64,000 nucleotides of DNA from Hemerocallis citrina (taxonomy: Eukaryota; Streptophyta; Magnoliopsida; Asparagales; Asphodelaceae). The stretch spans positions 143,600,697 through 143,664,696 of the forward strand of contig CM030360.1 in assembly GCA_017893485.1 (NCBI GenBank). The letters run 5' to 3'. Under the pieces are notes generated by a model. It was not told where the DNA came from, searched no databases, and saw only the letters and a list, made by a program, of their open reading frames with translations. A program made the translations under genes and the position numbers. Position 1 is the stretch's first letter. Each line of letters opens with the position of its first letter. Positions 21,413 to 32,445 of this stretch are shown here, one piece after another.

Positions 21413-21992
21413 TGATATGGCTAAAAATAGGATTAAATCGGGACCGTTCAAATCGGGCGCGAATCTTAAAGCTCTCGAGGATAAAATGGTAATTTCACCT
21501 ACAAACGGATCTGAAATGGGATCTAGGTCTTTCTTCAAAGCCCAATAACCCATAAACGAATCTGTCCTACTGGGTATAGGTAGCAACCCATTACAAACCA
21601 ACCCAGATGGACAAAGAGTAATTCAAATTCATGGTTATTTCTATCAAACGATTTAAACTCTACATCTTATCCAAAAATAGTGGGAAGTAGAGATTTATCC
21701 TTATCTCGAAATGGGTTCCTAAGGCGACTATAAATACCCCCTCTCCCCCCCGTAACAAGGTAATCAATCTTTTTCTACTTAATCTTTTTCTTAATCTTTC
21801 TGATTACTGACAAGAGCATCGGAAGGTTCGACGCAGGGACCCATCCCGGTGTATCGAACTTTGTGCAGGTTCACGGCAGCAGCGAGAAATAGGTCAACAC
21901 GTTGGTAAAGGTCAATGGGTTTGCTTTATTGTTTTCCTCAAAGAACTCACAAATTCATCTGTTTGCTCCTACACTCGAAATCTGCAGCAACA
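21413..21992 (+). repeat. 5' LTR of T3 (580 bp)
   Basis: Starts TGATATGGCTAAAAATAGG, ends TGCAGCAACA. TATA box CTATAAATACCCC near 21730. The R/U5 core GAGCATCGGAAGG is a variant of the family core. Confidence 0.92.
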
Positions 21993-21995
21993 GAT

Positions 21996-22013
21996 TGGCG
22001 CCGTCTGTGGGAA
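21996..22013 (+). other. Primer binding site of T3
   Basis: TGGCGCCGTCTGTGGGAA starts three bases after the LTR (spacer GAT). T2 has the identical site and spacing. I did not identify the matching tRNA. Confidence 0.85.
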
Positions 22014-22062
22014 ACGAAAAAGCAATCCAACCTTACTTCATCAGCGGAAGTAGTTTCAAACT

Positions 22063-23890
22063 ATGCATCCTCAAGAGAAGGGGAAGGCAGCGTTCTCCAG
22101 TCGAAGAGCCACTCCTCTTCCTCCTCCTCCTCATCCAGTCCAAGATGTTCTTCCTCAACAGCCTCCTCCTCAACAGGCCCCTCCAGGGTCTCGGGGGGCT
22201 GCCCACGGGGGCTTTCGTCGGAGTCGTCCAAAGCAACATCCTCTTCATGACCATGCCGCGGTCCATAATTCTTCAATTGATTCTATGGCTTCTCAAAGCC
22301 CTCTCGAGAAGGATCTCCGTCAAGTGATTGCAAACCACCAACAGGGGGTCGACCTCTGAACTCGCTTGAATGGATGGCGAGCCCTTGAGGGAGTCCATCT
22401 ACCTGAGCACCTAGGGGTCTCGAGAGTCCGAACCCCGTCCCCCCCCCCCCCCCGGACCAGAAGATCCCCTTCCCCGAGGAGGCAAAGAGAGTCCCCTCCA
22501 CGTCGTCAGCGGAGAAGTCATACTCCAGTAAGTCGAGCCACACATAGGGACCGCCAAGCTGGAGGGGCACCAGTCGCAAGGGCGGAGTTCCAGGATTTTC
22601 AAGAAGCAGTTATGCGGGCCCTCAATGTTGCTCCCAACCAGGAGCAACGAGCGCCCGGTCCTCAACCTGCCCTAAGCCATCACCACCGCACTCCTAGTCC
22701 CCTTCCGCATGGGAAAGAGTCTCGGGGTTCGGCAAGATATCACCGAAGGGAAGACTTGGTCTACCACTGCCTCCACAAGATGGAGTGGCGCCTTGGCCAA
22801 CTTGACAGAGAAGAGGAACAACAGGCGAGGAATTTCTGCCTGAGTAGGCCTCCGTTTTCCCAGACCATCATGGAAGCCCCGGTCCCGGAAAACTTCAAGT
22901 CCCCTAACTTTGAGTCATAAAATAGGGAGTCGGACCCCGCCGACCACATCGAGAGTTTTAAAACTCTCATGATGATCCACCAGGCTTTGGATGCGCTCCT
23001 TTGCAAGACCTTTCCTGCAATCTTGAAGGGGCCTACGAGAGAATGGTACTCTCGACTCTCCCCAGCCTCTATCTTCTCCTTCGATCAGTTCGAAGGGCTT
23101 TTCCTTACTTATTTCGTGAGTAGCCACCGAGCCGAGAAAACAAGTGCATCTTTGGTGACCCTCAGCCAAAGAAAGAGTGAACGCCTAAGAGATTACATTC
23201 GGCGCTTCACCGCCGAAACCCGGTCTATTGCCTCCCTCAACCAATCAGTAGCCTCGGCGGCATTCGGGCACAACGTCACTAACGCCGACCTCAAGACGTC
23301 CCTTGCCAAGAAGCCTCCTCGAGACTTCTCAGAACTCCTGCTTAGGAGTGAGAAGCACATCCGAGTGGAAGAGGCTTTCAACCCCCCACTCTCGAGGAAT
23401 CATCTTCCTGGAACAAACGGAAGAATACGAGCGAAGAAGGGTGCCAGAAATTTCAGAGGGATGACAATGGCCAACGCCGCCCAGCTCCTCGTTTTGAGAA
23501 GTTCACCCCCCTCAATGCTAGTATATCAGCAGTTCTTATGGAGGTAAACAAGGAAGGGCTACTCCGCGCTTCCTCTAGAATGAATACCCCTGGAAAGAAA
23601 AGAAACAGGGAGAAGTGGTGCCACTTTCATAGGGACCACGGCCACGACACGGATGATTGTCGGGCTCTCAAAAAGGAGATCGAAGAGCTCATACAATGGG
23701 GACACCTAGCCATGTTTGTCCGAAAAGACAGGACCGATCTTCCACCCTGAGGAGCCTACAAGTGAACAGAGAGCCCCGCCGAGTTCCAAGATTCCGAACC
23801 GGGGGCCGTCCTCCACCTTATCCATGGAGGTCCAATGGGGGAGGTCCAATGGGGGGAGAAACAAACTCCTCCCAAAAGGCCTTCACTCTA
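22063..23890 (+). pseudogene. T3 gag remnant
   Basis: ATG at 22063 (MHPQEKGKAAFSSRR), then a proline and arginine-rich stretch (TRRSPSPRRQRESPPRR), the Gag core (PTREWYSRLSPASIFSFDQF, RLRDYIRRFTAETRSIASL) and a CHHC knuckle (CHFHRDHGHDTDDC, near 23618). In-frame stops are TGA 22357-22359 and TAA 22918-22920; a frameshift lies between about 23380 and 23470. A run of about 16 C near 22440 is another weak point. The frame ends in the Gag-protease linker (SSQKAF-like, near 23880), where pol is deleted. Gag would package the RNA; this copy cannot make a full protein. Confidence 0.85.
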
Positions 23891-24069
23891 TCATAGAAGT
23901 AGGTTCAGTTTTCAATAAGGTCGATGCTTGTAACACGGCCAAAAGCATGTAATAATGGCTCACCCTATTGAAGTTGACACTTAGTTTGTTTCAATAAAAC
24001 TTAGCATTTTTCTATTAAAAATTATTGTATTTGCCTCATTTCTATCATTTTGGGCCACATTTACGACCC
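23891..24069 (+). other. Deletion join and post-pol flank of T3
   Basis: Non-coding sequence that matches the region after pol in T1: GTAATAATGGCTC and TTTCAATAAAA (AATAAA at 23993-23998). It sits directly after the gag remnant, which places the pol deletion between about 23885 and 23945. Confidence 0.65.
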
Positions 24070-24485
24070 GTTAAATGGTAAGTTCGGAGTCCAGCTTGTC
24101 CTACAGGGTTGCTCTCACAATTTACTATGCTCAAAAGACGAGTTTAGAGTCCAACACTTGGTTCGACGTTGCTTTATCTGCTTACAAACAAGCAAGTGCG
24201 GGGTAGCTCACCATTTGAAATTGCTCCTACAACGCGTTAACTCTCTTAACAACAAGTTTGGAGTCCAACACTTGGTTCGACGTTGCTTTAGCCGCTTGCA
24301 AACAAGCAAGTGCGGGGCAGCTTACCATTCGGAATTGCTCCTACAACTCGTTAACTCTTTTAACAACAAGTTCGGAGTCCAATGCTTGGTTCGATGCCGC
24401 TTTAGCTACTTGCAAACGAGCGAGTATGAAGTAGCTCACCATTCGAAATTGCTCCAACAACTGTTGAAACTCTTTTAAAAAATAA
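24070..24485 (+). repeat. Tandem array of about 116-bp units in T3
   Basis: Three and a half copies of a unit with GAGTCCAACACTTGGTTCGACG, AACAAGCAAGTGCGGGG and GGAATTGCTCCTACAAC. Starts are near 24075, 24140, 24253 and 24368. It is related to the arrays of T1 and T2. The 142-codon ORF at 24050-24478 is the array read through and is not taken as a gene. Confidence 0.82.
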
Positions 24486-25260
24486 GTTCAGAGATCAACT
24501 CTCCCCTAGAGTTGCTCCTCAAACTTGTCTCCCAAATGGCTCTCTCCTAGAGCCTGATCAAGCTCTTCGCTCCGCTCACCTCCAGAGCATACCTCTTCTC
24601 AATGAGTTCAGAGCTTAACTCTTCCCTACAGTTGCTCAACAAACTTGTCTCCCAAACGGCTCTCCTAGGGCCTAGTGATGCTCTTCGCTCCGCTCGCCTC
24701 CAGAGTGGACCTCTTCTCAACGAGTTTGGAGCACAACTCTCTCCTGGAGTTGCTCCTCAAACATGTCTCTTAAACGGCTCTCTCCTAGAGCCAAGCTCTT
24801 TGCTCCACTCGCCTCTCGAGCGGCCTTCTTCTCAACGAGTTCGGAGCTCAACTCTCCCCTAGAGTTGCTCCTCAAACTTGTCTCCCAAATAGCTTTCCTA
24901 GGGCCTAGTGATGCTCTTCGCTCTGCTCGCCTCCAGAGCGGACCTATTCTCAACAAGTTCGGAGCACAACTCTCTCCTAGAGTTGCTCCTCAAACTTGTC
25001 TCTTAAACGACTCTCTCCTAGAGCCAAGCTTTTCGCTCCGCTCGCCTCCCGAGCGGCCTTCTTCTCAACAAGTTCGGAGCTCAACTCTCTTCTAGAGTTG
25101 CTCCTCAAACTTGTCTCCTAAAAGGCTCTCTCCTAGACCCAAGCTCTTCGCTCCTCTCGCCTCCTGAGCGGCCTTCTTCTCAACGAGTTCGGAGCTCAAC
25201 TCTCCCCTAGAGTTGCTCCTCAAACTTCTCTCCCAAACAGATCACTCCTAGAGCCTGACT
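24486..25260 (+). repeat. Second tandem array of T3, GAGTTGCTCC type
   Basis: About seven units of roughly 105-120 bases that share CTCCTCAAACTTGTCTCCC, GCTCTCTCCTAGAGCC, CGCTCCGCTCGCCTCC and GAGTTCGGAGCTCAACTC. The T4 arrays (28850-29853 and 60383-60545) use the same words, so T3 and T4 are closer to each other here than to T1 or T2. ORFs on both strands are read-through of the repeat. Confidence 0.82.
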
Positions 25261-25589
25261 ATGCTCCAACCATTGACCGCTACGTGTCCAGCCGCTAAAG
25301 CCTCTCCTGGGTTCAGAAACACAATCCGAGCACTCTTGTTACCGAAGCTCAAATTAGAGAAAAATTTTGTCTCAAAATTCTCGCTCGATCACGATCAACG
25401 GCTCAGATCTGCACAACAAACAAAAGAAACAAAGGGGGAAAGAGAAAAAGGGGTTAACGGGTCGGGTTCGGATCCATTACCCACAAACCGACCCGTACAA
25501 CCCCTCCTTCATCCTCTTCTCCTTCATTTTTTCCCTCCAAAAAATGGGAAAAAAAAAAAAGAAAAAAAAAACCTCTCCTTCGAAAGCTT
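25261..25589 (+). repeat. Box repeat and pyrimidine/purine runs, T3
   Basis: A box repeat (GAGAAAAATTTTGTCTC, GATCAACGGCTCAGATCTGC, 25360-25410) is followed by GGGTCGGGTTCGGATCC and its near complement, then A-rich runs. No gene is supported; the MGKKKKKKK start at about 25544 comes from an A run. Confidence 0.45.
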
Positions 25590-26450
25590 CAAATGCTACA
25601 CCTCCACCATCGCCAGCTCCGAGCTTCGAGCTCGACCCAACGTTGCTGAGCTTCCTTCACGATCTCCCATCCTTCCTCGACGAAGCGTTGACTCCGAGCA
25701 TGATCGTACCATCTCCAAGCTCCTCGAGCTACCGAAATGCCACTGTCTTCTCCACTGAGCTCGACCTCGCCTCCATTTCGTCGAGCTCTAGTAATGAGCT
25801 CCACCATGGTTTCGCCGAACCCCTAGCCACTGAGCTCCGAGGCCGAGCTCAAGCTCCCCCTCCGTCGAGCACCGCCCTCGCCGTTCTTCTCCATTGATGA
25901 GTTCGACCTCACTTCGACTCTCATCGAGCTCCAAATCCTTCACCATAGCTGCCGAGCTCTCCCAATAGTCGAGCTCCACCACCACCTCGACAAGCTCCAA
26001 CCTCCATCAAGCCACCGCCGAGCTCTCCTCCAGTGTCTAGCTCCGATCTCGAGTCCAATGTCGAGCCTCGCTGCCAAGCACCTTCGCTAAGCTCCTTCAA
26101 CCTCGGGCTTCGCCGAGCTCGACCTCACTCATTGACCTCCTTCATGAGCCCTCGACGACGAGCTCCCCTCTCCGAACTTCGAAACCATTATCGAGCTCCC
26201 GCACCTCCATTGAGCTCCGGAGCTGAGCTTCGACCCCGACTCGCCGAGCTCAAAGGCTCTGCCTCCGTTCTCACCGAGCTCCGAGCTCCTCCACCATCGC
26301 AAACCGCTTCGAGCTCCACCCAAACGTCGAGCTCTCCCTCCTGAAACATCGTGTTCCACGATGCCAACCCCGAACGAGCTCTGTCGAGATCTCCTCTCCA
26401 CTGTCGACAAACCACCTTCATCAACTCTGCCGAAGCTCTCCTTCGCTGGC
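25590..26450 (+). repeat. GAGCTC-rich block in T3
   Basis: More than twenty GAGCTC or near words (CGAGCTCC, CGAGCTCG, TGAGCTCC) occur at irregular gaps of about 15-50 bases, in CT-rich sequence. Long ORFs exist on both strands (for example 25367-25897 plus, 26129-26614 minus) but are serine, proline or arginine-rich and mirror the repeat. It lies between two box repeats, the place that the antisense gene occupies in T1 and T2. A strongly decayed or replaced cargo is possible; I see no motif of the antisense gene. Confidence 0.6.
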
Positions 26451-27132
26451 GTCGGGCTCCCTATGACGAGCTCCAGCGATGCTTTTGATGAATAAAAAGG
26501 GCAAAGTCGAAGAAGAGCGGAGAAAGAGGAAAAGAGGAAGGCAAGAAAAAAAATGGTCCACGTTGACCATGCCACGTGGCGTCGTCTGGGACTTCGGCAG
26601 CCCGATCCGAGCACTCATGCCACAGACCCCCAAATGAGAGAAAAAATGGCTCCCCCGATGCGCGCTCGCCTGATCATGATCAACGCACAGGATCGCGCCA
26701 CATCATCAGGTATTTATCTATTTATTCATTTATTTATTTGATTGAATTAATATTTTAAAAAATTCGAAAAATATTCAAAAATCGGAAAAAACTAATTACA
26801 AAATTCTAAAAATAATTATTAATTCAGAAAATAATTTTAATATTCTGAAAATATAATTATTAAATTATAATAATTAATTAATATTTTCTAAATTAATTAT
26901 TTAAATTCAAAAATTGAATAAAAAATTCGAAAAAAAATTCAGAAAAATCTGGAAAAATCACAAAAAATCTGAGAATAATTTTGGGCATTTTACAAGCTCA
27001 GATTGACACCGTTACACCTCGAGGTAGATCCAAAATCCCTTAAGAACTCCGATTAAATCCCGTACGCCATTAAAACAACAAAACTACTCCTCAAAGACTG
27101 TTAAACTCAGTCTTCGGAAGTGGAGGGCTCGT
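26451..27132 (+). other. 3' end of T3: box, AT-rich tract, polypurine tract
   Basis: A box repeat at 26560-26710 (ATCAACGCACAGGATCGCG) is followed by about 280 bases of A/T-rich sequence and a conserved stretch (CTACTCCTCAAAGACTG...CTCAGTCTTCGG) that can form a short hairpin. It ends in GGAAGTGGAGGGCTCG directly before the LTR. No gene. Confidence 0.75.
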
Positions 27133-27711
27133 GATATGGCTAAAAATAGGATTAAATCGGGACCGTTCAAATCGGGCGCGAATCTTAAAGCTCTCAGAGG
27201 TGAAACGGTAATTTCACTACAAACGGGTCTGAAATGGGAACTGGGTCTTTCTTCAATGCCCAAAAATCCATAAATGGATCTATCCTAGTGGGTATTGATA
27301 GCAATCTATTGCAAACCAACCTAGATGGACAAAGAGTAATTCAAATTCATGGTTATCTCTATGAAACGATTTAAACTCTACATCTTATCCAAAAATACTG
27401 GGAAGTAGAGATTTATCCTTATCTCGAAACGGGTCCCTAAGGCGACTATAAATACCCCTCTTCCTCCACCATAACAAGGTTATCAATCTTTTTCTACCTA
27501 AAGCTCTTTCTTAATCTTTCTGATTACCGACGAGAGCGTCGGAGGGTTCGTCGCCGGGATCCATCCTGGTGTATCGACTTTGTGTAGGTTCACGGCAACA
27601 ACAAGAAACAAGTCAACACATTGGTGAAGGTCAACATGTTTGCTTTATTGTTTTCCTCAAAAAACTGACAAATTCATCTGTTTGCTCCCTCACCTGAAAT
27701 CCGTAGCAACA
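27133..27711 (+). repeat. 3' LTR of T3 (579 bp)
   Basis: Starts TGATATGGCTAAAAATAGG, ends CGTAGCAACA. It aligns along its length to the 5' LTR with several per cent difference. TATA box CTATAAATACCCC near 27446. Confidence 0.92.
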
Positions 27712-28531
27712 ATTCATTAAATCCCTTTCTACAATAAAAACTAGATCTTTCATGTATATATAGAAAACTCCACTATTCAAGGACAATTATTTTTGATCCA
27801 TATACAATCAAGATTCAATCTTTATGCCTCATAATCAATAATCTCATACCATACACATCTCTACAAGTTCTACAATCATGCTACATACAATCCATGACTA
27901 ACAAGAGTCCATCCCTAGCATGATACCAAATATTATGAGATAAAATATAACAAGAGATTTGGAGTGTTACTCACCTCAATAAGAAAATTGATAAAGAATA
28001 GTAGCCTTCTCCTCCAAGCAATAGATCCACTCCTCAAAGACTCAAAAAAAATCACCAAAAACATCCAAGAAAAAGGGAGGCCTAAAGTTTGCTGCCCTCT
28101 AAATAGGCCGAGATGGTTTAGGGTTTCTTTGGGAAAGTTTTACAAATAAAACCCCCTAGAAGTCCCAATTTGCAAAGTTTAATTATTTATCCAATCAAAT
28201 CAAATCAAATCTTATCCCCTAAGTCAATCCTCTGAAAACCGGCCCCCAAATGTAGCCCAACAAAATTTTGAATTCAAATTTTGCCTCCAAAAAACTTTTT
28301 ACACAAAAGTCTCCTTCTTTCAAAATATTTACAAAAATAGTTTCTCTTATTCAGAAAAATCCCAAAAAAATAAAATACAACCAATCATAAAAGAAGACAA
28401 TTTATTTAGGAACTAAAAATTTTAATGTACATTTCAAAAATATTTACACATGTTTTGCATGTGCAAAATGACCATTTCATAGAAATTCAAAATAATTAAA
28501 TAAATTCATTTAAAATTTATGGAGCGTTATA

Positions 28532-28837
28532 AGTCAATGGGGTCTCACCATCGCACAAGCGTCCCTCTACACCGGGTGGAGGCATCTCCCACGGATAGTC
28601 ACTAAGGCAACCCGCTTCGATATGCCTCTTGGTCAATACCTTCCTCAAATAGCTAAGCACCACTTCTGCCTTGGATAGCTTCTCCCATAAATAAGTAAGC
28701 CCCAACTCCGCCACACGCATCCTGGTATGAAGATGAGTAATCTTGCCATCATGGGGATCACCGTCGTCGTACACAACATCTACTATTGGGAAAGAGAAGG
28801 GAGTCAAGACAACATTAGCAAACACAAAGGACTTCAC
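28532..28837 (-). pseudogene. Minus-strand coding fragment of T4, unknown
   Basis: An open minus-strand frame reads into the junction with C. The part inside T4 is KITHLHTRMRVAELG, EKLSKAEVVLSYLRKVL, then AGCLSDYPWEMPPPGVEGR up to GETPLT at the junction; codons after it belong to C. The first half is heptad-like. It could be part of the antisense gene, but it lies before the tandem array, not after it as in T1 and T2, so its origin is unclear. I do not recognise a family. Confidence 0.4.
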
Positions 28838-28849
28838 AGCTCAACAACT

Positions 28850-29853
28850 CAAGGCAATGATTTCAGTTCTCAACTCTTCTTCCGAGCTCCCCCAACAACT
28901 CATTGCTACATACAATGAGTGTGGTCCTCTGTACCTTACTCGAATTCCATCAACAATTCATTCTCCCCATATAATGAGTCTGGTCTTCCGTTCGCCACCC
29001 GAGCCTCTCAAACGGCTTATTGACTTTGTATAGTGAGTTCAGGGCTCCGTTCACCTCTCGAGCAGTCTTCTTCTTCCACAGCGTGTTCAGAGGTTAACTC
29101 ACCACTGGATCTGCTCCTTATACTCAACTCTTGAATAGCTATCCTCTAGAGCCCGATAACACTCTTCATCTCGCTCACCTCCCAAGCTGCTATGTTCATC
29201 TACAGTGAGTTCGAAGCTCAACTCATCCCTAGAGTTGCTCCCTAAATCGCCTTCCGAATGGCTTTCCCCTAAAGCCTGGTGATTCCTTTCATCCTACTCG
29301 CCTCCCGAGCGGCCTTCTTCTTCCATAACAAATTTGGTGCTCAACTCCCCCTTGAGTTGCTCCCTAAACTCGCCTCCCAGATGGCTCTCCCTTAGAGCTC
29401 GGTGATGCTCTTTATATCGCTCGCCTCCCAAGCGGCCATCTTCCTCTACAGCAAGTTCGAAGCTCAACTCATCCATAGACCTGCTTCTTTAACTCACCTC
29501 CCAAGCGACTCTCTCCTAGAGCCAGAAGATATCATTCATCCCGCTCGCCTCCCGAGCGGCCTCTTCATCCATAACGAGTTCGGAGCTCCGCTCAGAGTTG
29601 TTATCTAAATTGCCTCCTGAACAGCCCTCCTCTAGAGCCCGAAAATGTTTTTCATCACACTCGCCTTCTGAGTGGCCTTCTCCTTCAAAACGAGTTCAGA
29701 GCTCAACTCACCCCTAGAGCTGCTATCTAAATTCACCTTCCAAACGACTCTCTCTTAAAGCTCGTGACTGCTCTTCATCTTGCTCGCCTTTAGAGTGGCT
29801 TTCTCTTTCCACAACGAGTTCAGAGCTCAACTCACCCTAGAGCTGCTCTCTAA
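28850..29853 (+). repeat. Tandem array of T4, left of E
   Basis: About eight degenerate units of 110-125 bases with GAGCTCAACTCA, AGAGTTGCTCC, GGCTCTCTCCTAGAGC and CGCTCGCCTCCCGAGCGGCC. It continues at 60383 on the other side of E. Short ORFs are read-through of the repeat. Confidence 0.8.
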
Positions 29854-30654
29854 ACTCGTATCACGCCCTGCTTCCCAAAAATACAAAATACGAGCATGTG
29901 ATATTGGCCCAACGAATGACTTGCATCATCCATAAGCTATTATCAATTCAACCCAACAACATAAACAGGAAAGCAAAACAACCACGCATATAATAAAAGA
30001 ATAATCACATGAATAACAATACTTGGAGTTTAAGCATGAAATAACCAAACATAATAACAATCCAACATCTGGAATCAACAATAACAATAGTCAGGTCAAA
30101 AGCCCAAAATACAAAGAAATAACAATGTTCAATTATTTAAGTCCTCAAAACGAAATAATAATTATTTAGGTGGCGATGCAAATCAATTCTTTCACCATTG
30201 TTGTTTTCCTAATCCATCAGGCAATTCTCCTTGATTACCTGTAAGTTGTTCATCTAAAAAGAGAGAATAGTATGTCCTTAGAGCAAGTCGTGGACAGCGA
30301 ATAGAGAAATAAAGAAACAATGACAATAACGATATAACAATGAATTCAATGAACAATGAAATCAATAGCATTAAACAAAGGCAAAATGATAACGGTGCAA
30401 TGTTCAATAATAATGATTGATAACGATAACAGTAAACGATGATAATAACGGTAAACAATAATGATAACACTGTTCAATAACAATGACAATATGCAATGAC
30501 CAGGCGATGACAATCTTAAGTCTATTATTTATTTTAATCCTAACTAATGCACGTACTACAGCATCCCATAACTACAGGTTCGATGCATACGATCAGTTTC
30601 GTTTAGACTAAGGTGGTAGATTCTATCGATCATGTACTCTGCACGATATATCAT

Positions 30655-30790
30655 TAAAATGATAACACTAGCTATTGCTGCAATTCCTTGTACAATAACG
30701 ATAACACTCGCTATTGACTCAATTTCTTGCATAATGACGATAACACTGGCCATTGACGCAATTTCTTGCACAATGATGATAAAGATATTT
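30655..30790 (-). repeat. 39-42 bp triple repeat in the E 3' LTR
   Basis: Three copies of GATAACACT.GC.ATTG..(T/G)CAATT followed by CTTG.A.AATGACG. The same array lies in the other LTR at 57750-57870. Confidence 0.75.
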
Positions 30791-32214
30791 TGGGAACAAG
30801 GCCCACACTTCCGAGTGCAGTCACTATATCATCAACTACTCTAGTCAACCCTTAACCCCTGCTTGATTAACATTCTTTATTCAATCAACATGAAATACTG
30901 GTTGGCAATATTACGATACTAATAGGGAACAATAGGGATAGTAATATTAATGGGAAACGATAAGGCGATTAATAAGGGACACTAGAATGATGATAACACA
31001 ACCCTAAGATTATGCAATGTACTTCATACAATTAAATGCACCACAATATTATAGATTCAATTATATATTATTAAACACGAAAATACAATTTTGGACAGCA
31101 ATAGGTTGTTGTACCAAAATTGAATTTCCCGCTGCTATAAAATAGAAAATGTGGATCCATCAGAAGTTCAAGAAACTAGACTCCTGCCCGGTTCCAACAC
31201 ATATTAAAAGTCCAAAATCCGACAACAGTAGCTAGGTGAAATACAGTGTTCTTTACAGGTTACAGATTCTGGCTGGTTATCGATGTTAACTAGTTCCAGT
31301 TATAAAAATAGTAAATATTCATTTTAAAAATCAGCAAAAATAATTTTCATGACCCTAAGCATGTTAACTATTAATATGAAATTTATCATGGCAATATTTG
31401 ATCATTAGTTCATCTAATCCATCAGTTTAACATGGTATATGCATAAATCTGGAAATAAAATGCAGCAGCAGTAAAATGGTCATAACTCATGCAATATAAG
31501 TTGGAATTCAATAATTTTTGATGTTCTAGAAACTAGACACATAGGGCTACATTTCATATTCAGAAAGTTATTGATTTTGATGAAAGTATCTAGATCGAAA
31601 CAGCATGACAATATTCAGGTTGACAGTAAATTTCAGGATCTCAATATATTTTTTATGAATAAAAAGATTAAAATATTATAAATGATGAGTTAGGGGTTGA
31701 CAACATAAATTGCTGCAAGTTACATCTATGTGAACATGGTATTAAGAGGTATAATGTCCATAATCTTACTAATCACAATCAACCAATACACCAACATCAA
31801 TCATATAACAACCAACACTAGCATACAGTCTACAATAGTTATATAATGTCATGACATGAATTACAATAACAATCCCTATTCATATGTTCGATAATTATCT
31901 ACATGAATGCATGCAAGATCTACATAAAATGGAGGCAAAAGACGGCACAAAGTTGAGACTACTACTTGGATTTGCTCGGGTAAATCCATAGTATCCCAAT
32001 GATAGATAACAGTAGACAATATACGATAATTAATATAGATTACTTGTAGGATTCAATAAACAATATCGAATACGATACAATAACTATTCAAGGAAAATGA
32101 ATTGCCTTTAATAATGACGTTAGATCCGAAATATCGAGAATAACGGGATTAGGATCCCGGGCGACGACGACAATCGCCAACCAAGCGAATCTTGATGTTG
32201 TGATCACAATCGGG

Positions 32215-32445
32215 TACGGATCTAAATGACGATCAAGATCAAGATGGCGATCAACGGTCAGTAATGAACTTGATGATGATAATCAAGATCTGATCGGATG
32301 GATCAGTGTGGATCTTGATGAGGATCAAGATGTTGATGATGATCACGATCTTGATGATCAAGGATCGGACAGCCAAGATCAAATAGCTTGATGATGATGA
32401 TGATGATCACGATTGTTGATCGGACGACTACGATTTGAACTTGAT
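32215..32445 (-). repeat. GATC-rich tract in the E 3' LTR
   Basis: Dense GATC words in GATCAAGATC, GATCTTGATGA and GATGATGATCACGATC settings. The tract is repeated in the 5' LTR (59280-59520). Because GATC and its neighbours are palindromic the single strand could fold strongly. Confidence 0.7.

Larger units (their letters stand above)
21413..27711 (+). mobile_element. T3, Tat derivative with gag but no pol
   Basis: Complete element of 6.3 kb with two LTRs (21413-21992 and 27133-27711), primer site, gag, tandem arrays, a GAGCTC-rich block, box repeats, AT-rich end and polypurine tract. Flanks are GTTCA (21408-21412) and ATTCA (27712-27716), a target duplication with one change. Gag breaks off near 23888 and the post-pol 3' flank (GTAATAATGGCTCACC, AATAAA) follows at once, so protease and pol are deleted. 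It lies in the LTR of C. Its LTRs differ by several per cent, so it is older than T2. It resembles terminal-repeat elements that keep only gag and depend on helpers. Confidence 0.88.
16296..28531 (-). mobile_element. Chromovirus C, 5' part, minus strand
   Basis: Read on the minus strand: 5' LTR (28531 down to 19126, with T3 inserted), primer site, an extra ORF, gag, protease and the start of reverse transcriptase, where F cuts it at about 16295. The primer site TGGTATCAGAGC is that of initiator tRNA-Met. RT motif IDYRELNK and a small-Gag layout with a CCHC-like knuckle fit plant chromoviruses. The LTR ends are TGTAGCGCTCC on the left and GGAGCGTTATA on the right, where C-to-T changes hide the original CTACA. 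It is inserted in T4; the five bases beyond are AGTCA, and the matching copy is outside the window. Confidence 0.82.
19126..28531 (-). repeat. 5' LTR of C (about 3.1 kb without T3)
   Basis: The LTR runs from TGTAGCGCTCC (19126) to GGAGCGTTATA (28531) on the plus strand and is split by T3 at 21412/27712. Removing T3 and one target duplication leaves about 3.1 kb. It has no gene. Notable parts: a short tandem array (19850-20055), telomere-like AACCCTAACCC words near 21170-21220, and long AT-rich stretches. The ORFs listed on either strand inside are short and unsupported. Confidence 0.8.
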
